Assembly (NCBI RefSeq): GCF_020497125.1
Contig: NC_059073.1
Coordinates: forward strand, 20,791,225 to 20,855,224
Length of the DNA: 64,000 nucleotides
Origin: Mauremys mutica
Lineage: Eukaryota > Chordata > Testudines > Geoemydidae
Direction: 5' to 3'
Within the stretch, counting starts at the first letter, position 1, and each line of letters starts with the position of its first letter. The notes under the pieces were generated by a model that did not search any database, was not told where the DNA came from, and saw nothing but the letters and a program-made list of their open reading frames with translations. The position numbers and the translations under genes are program-made. Shown one piece after another: positions 55,037 through 64,000 of this stretch.

Positions 55037-56325
55037 TTAATTGTATTCCAGAAGCTATCTTCATTGGATATTGTAGATTCGATAGGATGGCAATTAAGCC
55101 TAGTATCAGGTGAAAAATTAGAGAAGAAATTGTTATCAAAAGACACCAGTATATGCGTGTTATAATTTGGTAAATTTTTAGCAGAAGGTCCTAAGAAGAA
55201 AATGTGAGCATATTCTTCACAAGAGAACATCAGAAGACTAAGAACGACTCTGTGAAGTACTCTTGTGTATTTCAGTTTTCTCTGTAAATCATATTTAAGT
55301 TAAAACTAAATGTAATGTGAGATTCTGTCAGGGAGAAAGCAGCAATTACACACTGGTACAGAGCATGGAACCCTTGTAGTCAGTGAAGTTGAGCACATAT
55401 TAGTTCAAATTCTTAAATTCACTTTGAGACTGCATTTTGCAATATTCTAGTAAATGAACTTACTGGCAGGAAAGTCTGTTTTAAGGTATAGTCTGTTTTA
55501 GGATAATATTATAGAATATTAATGGAAAGCAGATTTTAAATTTCACAAGTGTTTCCACAAAAAATCCTGATCTTGTGAGTTCTCATCTAGTCAGGGAACT
55601 AAAACAGACCATGTGAGCTCTTTTAAATCAAACTGCTTGAATCTTAAATACTTGTAAAAAAGTGTTTTATCAGGTAACACATGCAAAGAGAATTGCAGGA
55701 CTCATTATATAAACTAGTGGTTTAATTTAAAGTATCTGATATTATCTAAAGTAATTATTTCATCAGTAAAAGGGGATTATGTGGTAATTCCTACTAAAGC
55801 TAAAATAATGGGTGTTACCGATATTTACATATGTTTGCATTGATAGAAGAATGAAGGATTTAAGAGCCAATGGGAGAAAATTAAATTTTATGGTGATAGT
55901 TTTTGTTCAACAAAGCTTGGAATGTTTTGGTATTTTCTTCCAAAGATTTTTCTTGACATAATGTTAAAGTCACAATGAGAGTATTGCACAGTAGTTATAT
56001 ATAATTAAAAAATATATAAAGTTGATGGGTCATTAGAACATTGGGTGTATGTAGTCATACCACAGGACAATATACAAGTTATTGAAGGCATAGGATAGGA
56101 TTGTATATGGGCACTAGTTGTGAGTGTTGATCTGATCTGCTCAAGTGTAGCCTCTCAGTTTTGTTCTTGGAAAGCATGCTTTTAAATCAAATAGCCCCAT
56201 GGACCAAATTACTGAAACAGTTAATCTTCTATCATTAAAAGTAATATGTGTGAATTCAGTATTTGTGCAAAGTGCCAGCTTATTTGAATCTTGGGGAATT
56301 AAAACAACTATTCACAGCACAAGTT
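55037..56325. other. ASAP1 intron, no feature
   Basis: AT-rich; no recognised repeat or exon. Confidence 0.45.
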
Positions 56326-56527
56326 GGGGGGGAGGGATAGCTCAGTGGTTTGAGCATTGGCCTGCTAAACCCAGGGTTGTGAGTTTAATCCTTGAAGGGG
56401 CCATTTAGGATCCGGGGGAAAAAGCAAAACTGTCAGGGACAGTACTTGGTCTTGCTAGTGAAGGCTAGGGGACTAGACTCAGTGGTCTTTCAAGGTCCCT
56501 TCCAGTTCTATGAGATAGGTATATCTC
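56326..56527 (+). repeat. Cry I-type tRNA-derived SINE
   Basis: A box TAGCTCAGTGG, B-box-like GGTTGTGAGTTTAATCC, internal 'ggtcttgctagtgaaggcta', and CR1-like tail TTTCAAGGTCCCTTCCAGTT. About 80-85% like the copy at 24599 by eye, with a 20-bp insertion ('aaactgtcagggacagtact') between head and tail. The target duplication is not obvious. Confidence 0.9.
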
Positions 56528-57606
56528 CATATATAAGTTCCAGATGTGCAGTAGCAATTCAAGGCTCTCTTCACTACCTTGCCAAAGTGCCTCAATCCTA
56601 AACTGGAGGAAGACTTCTACAGTGAAGGGGTAACTCAGTTATCATGACCACACAATCTTTAGTCTCTCTTTTAAGGCTGATAGCTGGTGCACTACATATG
56701 TTTTTAGTGGGGTTTGTCATATGCTCACTTGCATATTAAAACTAGACCAAGACTCCAAACTCACTCTACACGGGCTGCTAAACAGCCATGAGATGATTTT
56801 CCATCACTACTGACCTGGTCTGGATTTAAGCTTGTGACATAGCCTTCACCACTAACAATTGCTTCCAATGGCTACTTTACTGTACATTTCTGTAGCACTC
56901 TTACAGTTTGAGTTAAATACCACTTTTCACTGAATAGTAGTAAAGAGAAGTTAAAAACTGTGAGCACTTTCTCAGGCCTGAAGGATTTGTCAGTAGTAGT
57001 AATCTCATAAAGCTATATTTATAGGTAAATTTAGGACCTGCTTAGATGGGATGAAAGGTGATGTTGGGTAACTACAAAACATGAGTGCCAAAATAATTTT
57101 CTGTTTCCCATGTTTTGCTGTCTATTCTGGTCTCTGGTAGAATTTTGTTGTAATATACCATAAAAGCACTATGAACATTTCATATCTATAAATACAAATG
57201 TTAATAGTGCTTTTCCTCCTGTAGATACAATATAACTAATACACTCTCCATCAATAAAATAGTGAATAGATATTTAATCAAATAAGCTGGGACTAGTGTA
57301 TTTCATGGTCCCAATTACAGCACAACTTAAGAGTGACAACTTAAAAGAAGCAAAGTTCTGAAAATTTCTCTGCTACAGTTAAATGTATTATCTAAGATGA
57401 GACTGGAAGGTGAATGTTTTTTAAACTTGTTTATCTTGTATTGCTGGTCACTTTCTGCTTTAGTTTAGAAAGACATAAAAAAATAGGATTGTAAAATGAC
57501 AAAAACTGGCAGGATGACTCCAAAGCTCATGTAGTGCTAAAACTTTAAATTCATTATAGTATAGGTAATGTGACTCTGTATGTTAGACATTATAGCATAC
57601 CTATAG
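56528..57606. other. ASAP1 intron, no feature
   Basis: Nothing recognised. Confidence 0.4.
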
Positions 57607-58155
57607 TTAACATAAGATGACCATACTGGGTCAGACCAAAGATCCATCTAGCCCAGTATCCTGTCTGCCAACAGTGGCCAATGCCAGGCGCCACAGGGGG
57701 AATGAACAGTACAGGTAATCATAAAGTGATCCATCGCCCATTCCCAGCTTCTGGCAAACAGAGGCTAGGGATACCATCCCTGCCCATCCTGGCTAATAGC
57801 CATTGATGGACCTATCCTCCATGAATGTATCTAGTTCTTTTTTGAACCCTGTTATAGTCCTGGTCTTCACAACATCCTCTGGCAAGGAGTTCCACAGGTT
57901 GACTGTGTGTTGTGTGGAAAAAATACTTGCTTTTGTTTGTTTTAAACCTGCTGCCTATTAATTTCATTTGGTGACCCCTAGTTCTTGTGTTATGAGAAGG
58001 AGTAAATAACGCTTCCTTATTTACTTTCTCCACACCAGTCATTAATTTATAGACCTCTATCATATCGTCCCTTAGTCGTCTCTTTTCCAAGCTAAAAAGT
58101 CCCAGTCTTTTTAATCTTTCCTCATATGGAAGCTGCCTAATTTTGCCTAATACTT
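57607..58155 (-). mobile_element. CR1 3' end, minus strand
   Basis: Reading the minus strand: ORF2 tail ([22 protein letters not shown], ending [19 protein letters not shown] at 58090-58030), 'taacacaagaactaggggtc', 'caacctgtggaactccttgc', then the tail TGGACCTATCCTCC... and 'ggacctttggtctgacccag' with a terminal 'catcttatg'. It is the same subfamily as 33207-33684 and is 5'-truncated. Confidence 0.85.
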
Positions 58156-58730
58156 TCCATCATAAGACCCATGTTTGCAATTGCTTGTAAGGTTGCAAAA
58201 TCAAGCACTCAGCATTAGGAAGTTCCAGAATTAAGATTGCTCCCTAGTACATATATTATTATAGTCTTAAATTAATATTAATAACTTCAATTAATATTAT
58301 GATAGTCTTTAATGATCATGATCACATGTTTTCCACAGGACCCCTGCCTTAATATAACCGTAATGTTCTTTTAACGTAGTTTTTTATATGTAATTACTTA
58401 TATTACAGTAACGCCTAGAGGTCCTAACCAAGTCAGTGCCCAACACGACAGAGTCTTGTAAAAACTGTAAGAAGTTGGTGCTTTGAAGACTTACAGTCTG
58501 AGGCCCTGATCATGAAAGCATTTATGAATAACTCTGCCCATGAGCAAAGTCATTGAGTTCAGTGAGACTACTCATATACATGTGTTTGAATATTCAGGGT
58601 TGAAATTTAAGATGTTTAAAGTAGGTATAACAAACCCGTGTGTGCATGAGTGGGTGGAGTAGGATTGGGACATGGGGAGGACGAAGTAGTAGTAATACAA
58701 AAATATTTTTTTGAAGAGTGACTGACTGTT
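58156..58730. other. ASAP1 intron; possible old repeat fragment
   Basis: Around 58395-58500, 'acagtaacgcctagaggtcc' and 'gaagacttacagtctg' resemble, in reverse, the old LINE tail seen in sense at 48040-48130. Weak. Confidence 0.35.
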
Positions 58731-58734
58731 TGTA

Positions 58735-58846
58735 AAAAGAATGAGGAGTACTTAGTCTCTAAGGTGCCACAACAAATTTATTTGAGCATAAGCTTTTGTG
58801 GGCTAAAACCCACTTCATCGGACGCATGCAGTGGAAAATACAGTAG

Positions 58847-58913
<67 letters not shown>

Positions 58914-60420
58914 GAACATGAAAAAATGGGTATTGCCATACCAACTATAATGAGAGTAATCAATTAAGGCGGGCTATTATCAGCAGGAGAAAAAAAATGT
59001 AGTGATAATCAGAATGGCCCATTTCCAACAGTTGACAAGAAGGTGTAAGTAACAGTAGGGGAAAACATTAGCATGGAGAAATAGTTTTTACTTTGTGTAA
59101 TGACCCATCCACTCCCAGTCTTTATTCAAGCCTAATTTAATGGTGTCCAGTTTGCAAATTAATTCCAATTCTGCAATTTCTCATTGGAGTCTGTTTCTGA
59201 AGTTTTTTTGTTGGAGTATTATGACTTTGAGGTCTGTAATTGAGTGATCAGGGAGGTTGAAGTGTTCTCCGACTGGTTTTTGAATGTTATATATCTTGAC
59301 GTCTGATTTGTGTCTATTTATTCTTTTGTGTAGAGACTGTCTGGTTTGGCCAATGTACGTGGCAGAGGGGCATTGCTGGCACATGCTGGCATATATCACG
59401 TTGGTAGATGTGCAGGTGAACGAGCCTCTGATAGTATGACTGATGTGATTAGGCCTTATGATGGTGTCCCCTGAATAGATATGTGGACAGAGTTCGCAAC
59501 AGGCTTTGTTGCAAGGATAGGTTCCTGGGTTAGTGTTTTGTTGTGTGGTTGCTGGTGAGTATTTGCTTCAGGTTGGGGGGCTGTCTGTAAGCGAGGACTG
59601 GCCTGTCTCCCAAGATCTGTGAGAATGAGGGATCGTCCTTCAGGATAGGTTGTAGATCCTTGATGATGCGCTAGAGAGGTTTTAGTTGGGGGCTGAAGGT
59701 GACTGCTAGTGTCATTCTGTTACATTCTGTGTTGGGCCTGTCATGTAGTACTTCTGGGTTCTCTTCGGGCTGTCAGTTTGTTTCTTCACTTCAGCAGGTG
59801 GGTAAGAATGCTTGATAGAGATCTTATAGGTGTTTGTCTCTGAGGGGTTGGAGCAAATGCGGTTGTATCGTAGAGCTTGGCTGTAGATAGTGGATCGTGT
59901 GGTGTGGTCTGGATGAAAGCTGGAGGCACGTAGGTAAGTATAGCAGTCAGTAGGTTTCTGGTATAGGGTGGTGTTTATGTGACCATTGCTTATTAGCACT
60001 GTAGTGTCCAGGAAGTGGATCTCTTGTGTGGACTAGTCCAGGCTGAGGTTGATGGTGGGGTGGAAATTGTTGAAATCATGGTGAACTTCCTCAAGGGTTT
60101 CTTTTCCAGGGGTCAGATAATGAAGATGTCATCATTGTAGCACAAGTAGAGTAGGGGCATTAGGGGATGAGAGCTGAGGAAGTGTTATTTTAAGTCAGCC
60201 ATAAAAATGTTGGCATACTGTGGGGCCATGCGGGTACCCATAGCAGTGCCGCTGACTTGAATGTATATGTTGTCCCCAAATGTGGTTATCAGAGATATTG
60301 TTCCTGATAATGTCATGCCAAACCTGGTGGCTGAACTTTTTGACTTTGTCCTCACCCACAACTGTTTCACATTTGGGGATAATGTATACCTTCAAAAGAT
60401 TATATTTAAAATGTTCCAGT
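58735..60420 (-). mobile_element. Penelope-like element, longer copy with RT and GIY-YIG remnants
   Basis: Minus-strand order from 60420: RT block with HIWGQHI and GTAMGTRMAPQYANIFMADL (60370-60185), an active-site box CYNDDIFII (about 60150-60110), the post-RT segment HINTTLYQKPTDCYTYLRAS (59999-59712), then the GIY-YIG module ATYIGQTRQSLHKRINRHKS and GEHFNLPDHS (59399-59181), then the 3' tail with AGCTTATGCTCAAATAAATT ending about 58735. The RT motif G-T-A-M-G-T-x-x-A-P-x-Y-A-N-x-F-M and YIGQT are both diagnostic of Penelope-like elements. Frames are broken in several places. The RT front is missing. Inner tail holds a dinucleotide repeat. Confidence 0.85.
58849..58913. repeat. (TA)n(CA)n compound microsatellite
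   Basis: About 38 bp of TA repeats followed by about 26 bp of CA repeats, inside the 3' tail of the Penelope-like element at the place where the 43879 copy has a short TATATATA. It probably grew from that seed. Confidence 0.9.
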
Positions 60421-60424
60421 CAAA

Positions 60425-61069
60425 TATGGACTTTTGGGACAGTAAGCAACAAATGAATTTACTGGGGAACCCATAGGGGGAGCTTAATGCAAATTCCCCA
60501 ACTCGAGTTATGCAAAAACCCAGCCTTTTGAAGGCAAGCCCGGAGGAGAGGGTCATTGTCTGCTGCTTATCAGGCCTGATCTGTATAAAGAAATGGCTGA
60601 TCTGTTCTGGATCTAAGACAAATGAACCCGTAACCATGAAGAAAACCCTTCTGTGAGTTTAGAGGGAATAAAACCTACCAGAGCTCCAGGTTGATGTTGG
60701 AGGTGATCTCTGGTAAGCTTTTTAGCATGTGTGTAGTTGCTTTTATTGTTGTATTGTGTCTTTTCTGTAATGCTTTTACTGTAAGAATAAAAGTGCTGGC
60801 TTAGAAGGAGCAGTGTGGTAACTTATAACTATGGGTGGTATGTTCTTTGTAGCCCTCAGAGAGAAAGCAAAAGTGCAGGCATTGGCCTTTTTAGGCTGTC
60901 TGGCTTGCTGGAGATATTAGTGCAGCCTTAAAATCCCCAGTCAGAAGGGAGTGAGATGTGGGTCTGTGCACAAAAAGGTGGAAGTGAGAGCTGGAAACCT
61001 TTCTGTGGGTACCCTTCAGGGATCACAGAGTGGGAATGCAGGTACAGATACCCTGAAACTGTGACAGTG
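60425..61069 (+). mobile_element. Probable solo LTR
   Basis: It ends AACTGTGACA (61060-61069), an LTR-like CA end, and has AGAATAAAAGTGCTGG (AATAAA at about 60787) with a T-rich stretch upstream, as in the U3-R part of an LTR. I recognise the 3' part as a repeated LTR-type sequence in turtles. The left boundary is unclear and no target duplication was found. No internal coding region. Confidence 0.5.
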
Positions 61070-61079
61070 CCTTTACAGA

Positions 61080-61885
61080 TAATTTTGGAGAAGGCATTCC
61101 ATGCAAATAGAAGAAAGTGTATAGATGCATATGGGGCAACTGGACAAAGCAGTAAAAAGCAAACAAAGTAGCTGACATTAGATAAATTATTAGAATGGAC
61201 AGAAAGGGTGGAACTAACTGGTGGAGGGCCTTAAAGTAAAGGATGAGAAGATTGTATTTGATGTGGTAGAGAAAGGAAAGCCAGTAGACAGACTTAGAAA
61301 GAGTGTCGTGGTCAGAGTGATGGGCTGAGAAGATTTTTTCTGTATAGGTAATAAGTGAAACCCAATTGCAAAGATCAAATAAACTTGAAGGAGACAAGGT
61401 ATCTGCAGTCAAGGAGCAAGGTAAGGGTCCATCAGAGTTTTGGCACTGTGGACAAAGAGAAAAGGCCAATCCTTTGAATTGTTATTTAGGCAGAAATGAC
61501 AAGATTTAGATACCATATGGATGTGTGGTTCTAGAGACAGGGCAGAGTCCAAGATGACACTTAAATTGTAGGTATGAGTGACTGGAAGATTGTTGGTATT
61601 AACACTGCTGGAGAAAGGGGGAACTAGTGAGGGCTTGATGTGGGGTGAGGAGGGAAGGAAAATGATGAATTCAGCCTGGACCACGTTAAGTTTAAAATAA
61701 TGACAGGATAATGAAAATGAGATCAGGAAAACAGGCTAGGATGTGGGTTTTGACAGAGAGAGGGACTGTCAGGCATAGTGAGGCATTGACATAAAAGGTG
61801 GTAGTTGAAACCAGGTGAGTGGAGAAGATCGCCTGCTGATGGGGTATAGAGAGAGAGGAGGAAAGACCACGCACTAGATTTCAAG
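61080..61885 (-). mobile_element. L2-like LINE ORF remnant, minus strand
   Basis: The minus strand reads HTYNLSVILDSALSLEPHIH, MVSKSCHFCLNNNSKDWPFL, HSAKTLMDPYLAP (61684-61409) and then HIKYNLLILYFKALHQLVPP (about 61290-61230). This is the L2-group region after the RT (LGV.LDS.L.LEPHI..V.K.C.F.L), parallel to the sense copy at 47340. Frame breaks are present. Confidence 0.65.
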
Positions 61886-61893
61886 TTGACTAA

Positions 61894-62033
61894 GGGCTTG
61901 TCTACACTTACAGTGCTGCAGCTGACGGGGGAGGGGGTTAGGTTGTTATAACTGTGTCGCTCAGGGATGTGGATTTCCCAAACTCTTGATTGATGTAGTT
62001 ATACCAACATAAGTTGGTAGTGTAGATCAAGCC
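61894..62033. mobile_element. Short TTA-target-type MITE
   Basis: Ends GGGCTTGTCTACACTTAC and GTAGTGTAGATCAAGCC are imperfect inverted repeats. Flanks are TAA (left) and TAG (right), so a TWA-type 3-bp duplication is only approximate. 140 bp, non-coding. Similar to the 24514 and 53360 termini. Confidence 0.7.
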
Positions 62034-64000
62034 TAGGTTTTAAGTCAACTGCTTTTATTCTGTGATACATACTTTGCTGATTACAATTTACTGTTCTGAA
62101 ACCACTGTGAAGTCTGTTTTTGAGTCACTGGTTAAAGTGGAAAGCCATCTTTCTTTGACTTTTATTTCTGCTAAAGTACACGCTTTCCCCCTGCAGTACT
62201 GTAACATAAATCATACATTTCTAATTTGTTCCAATTTGAAATCCAAAATAAGTTACTTAAAATAATGGCTCTAAAGGATCCCAACAGTACAAAATTTAAA
62301 GCCAGCTTTTCTAGCCTTTTTGCAGTTTGTAGCATGTTACCAAGCAGTCCAGCATTGTGGCAGTGCTTGTGGTTAGTTATGTAAGAGCTAAGTTTAAACA
62401 CTAAGCTATACTTAAGTTTCAAAGGAGTGCTTTAGTACATATGTTCTTGATAGCAAAACATCCAAAAAGAGCCATGCAGGAAATCAAAATCCTCTTTGCT
62501 TCATAAAAGAAGTTCAGGATAATTATTTTTTACTGCATAACTAATTCCACACCAAATAAGTAAAACCAGGTATATGATTTCTCTAAAACATGTGGGAAAC
62601 AGGGACAGCGCTCATACAGGTTTTTTAAAAGAGTGACTTCTAATCAGGATATCAGAAATATTGAGGGAGGGAAGAGGCTGCTAAATCCTGTCACATACTT
62701 ATAATTACATGCCACACAAAAATGCAATGGATTATATTTAGCTCTGTATATTTACAAGCTGCAGTGCATATCCATATACTGTCATCAGTTTTACCCTTGA
62801 TCCAATAGAAACAGAAATACTGGATTATAACAAGCAAACAAAGCCCAGCTGATTTCATCTTAAGAACAAATGTCTGGTGTGGGTAAAGATAGTGGTTTTA
62901 AATCAAAATTTCAGGTAGGGCAAAGTAACTTGCCTTAATTTTTTACTGTGTTCATTTTTTAGGGGCACCTTCAAAAGTGCCCCTCAGTGCTGTTTAGTGG
63001 CTCATATACTGTTCAGGAGAGTACTGCTGCTTCCCTGGAACTCTGTACATACAGGAGTGTGCCTGTGTGCTCATCAATTAATGGCACATTTGGAAGTGCT
63101 CCTAGGTGCTCTGCTCAGTGTGCTGTTCAGTTAAGCCTTGCTGCTTTCAAGCCACGATGGAATGTTCACCATGCAGTCTGGAGAACTAGAACAGATACCC
63201 TACAAGAAGAGGTGTTCTCTTAAAGGGGTGTTCAATTTATATTTGGCTGGAATATTTAAATTGTGTAAAAAGAAGATCTCATAAAATGTAAGACCAATAG
63301 AAATATTTCCATAATTAAAGAGCAATATAATAAAATTGTTCACAAATAAACTTTCCACTTCAGGGTTTCAAATCCATCATTGAGGCACTAGGTACCTGAA
63401 AGTGAATCTGACTCATTGTCGAAACTGAGAGAAATGCCAAAAGTAAAGTGACAGTAATTTGAGTTTTCATAATCCTCGCTTAATCTAATCTGTTAGTAAC
63501 AGAGGAGACATTTGTTCCTTTAACAGCAGAGAATTGGTGCAGAGAATTAGAAGAAAGATAAATTCTCTTCTCTGCTTTAATATTATGAGTGGGGAAATGT
63601 CTTAATGGTGAATCCTTTACTGAAAATTAGGAAGGGTAGAAAAAACACAGTTTGATGCACTAATCAACGTTTTAACCTTACATTAATATTGCAGGGCTTT
63701 TAAGCTATTGGTAAAGTTTTCCATTTATTTTATACGGTTATAATTTGAACTTTTCAGGATCTAATTCAAAATTGCCTCCTTTAAAAAAAAAAAAATGCTC
63801 CAGCCCACTTCATGGACCTTATTTGTCTCTCTTCCTCCCCTGATTCTCTTTCACTGAGCATTTGGTTCTTCCATGCTCTGCTCCTTAGTCTTGCTACTGT
63901 TGGTGTGAGAGCTTTATTCATGCTGTTAACTTCATCTAAAACAGCCTTCTTGTAGCTTTCCATTTAATCAACCCTCCTATTTTATAATCTCACTTCATAC
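62034..64000. other. ASAP1 intron, no feature
   Basis: AT-rich DNA to the window edge. A pure A tract lies at 63783-63794. No exon with ASAP1-like coding was recognised, so the next exon is outside the window. Confidence 0.5.

Overview
The window is non-coding-rich vertebrate nuclear DNA, most likely from a cryptodiran (hidden-necked) turtle. The main clue is three copies of a tRNA-headed, CR1-like-tailed SINE that I recognise as the Cry I type. Supporting clues are several ages of CR1 LINEs, MIR-type SINEs, many hAT and TTA-target MITEs, Penelope-like elements and a DIRS-like element. This is recognition from memory; no database was searched.

Only one host gene is visible: the 5' end of ASAP1 (an Arf GTPase-activating protein with BAR, PH, ArfGAP, ankyrin and SH3 domains) on the + strand. 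Two coding exons are present. The first (39075-39161) starts the long isoform (MRSSASRLSS...) and has a clean acceptor, donor and in-frame upstream stop. The second (51666-51795) lies 12.5 kb downstream at the 3' edge of a CpG island and carries MPDQITVPEF...TVTLLEE. It has a splice acceptor immediately upstream and its own ATG, so it can be an internal exon of the long form or the first coding exon of a short form driven by the island. The intron after it runs to the end of the window.

Everything else recognisable is transposable-element sequence, often nested. 0-9.6 kb: a LINE 3' end, a palindromic hAT MITE, and a CR1 copy carrying a hAT MITE and a second CR1 fragment. 9.66-15.4 kb: a decayed DIRS-like (tyrosine-recombinase) retrotransposon containing a SINE and a 1.17-kb solo LTR with a perfect 5-bp target duplication. 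15.4-19.7 kb, minus strand: an RNase-H-bearing I-like LINE (zinc-knuckle ORF1, endonuclease, RT, RNase H) containing a hAT MITE. 19.75-22.45 kb, minus strand: a CR1 copy whose ORF1 remnant looks SGNH-esterase-like. 25.5-31.3 kb: an LTR-like sequence split by a complete, nearly intact Ty3/gypsy element (192-bp LTRs about 2.6% divergent, 5-bp target duplication, tRNA-Ser primer site, one long Gag-Pol frame with two nonsense codons). 31.8-42.9 kb: hAT elements with GC-rich minisatellite interiors, a CR1 3' end with a 31-bp perfect hairpin at its truncation point, and paired MITEs. 43.9-45.45 kb: a young Penelope-like element with an intact GIY-YIG reading frame flanked by 366-bp inverted arms. 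53-61 kb: two mini fold-back Penelope derivatives, a longer minus-strand Penelope copy, a CR1 3' end, a SINE, an LTR and an L2-like fragment.

I see no CRISPR, operon or new enzymatic system. The most notable signals are the fold-back Penelope insertions that share 12-13-bp target duplications, the RNase-H-bearing LINE, the nearly intact gypsy copy, and the two-start layout of ASAP1.
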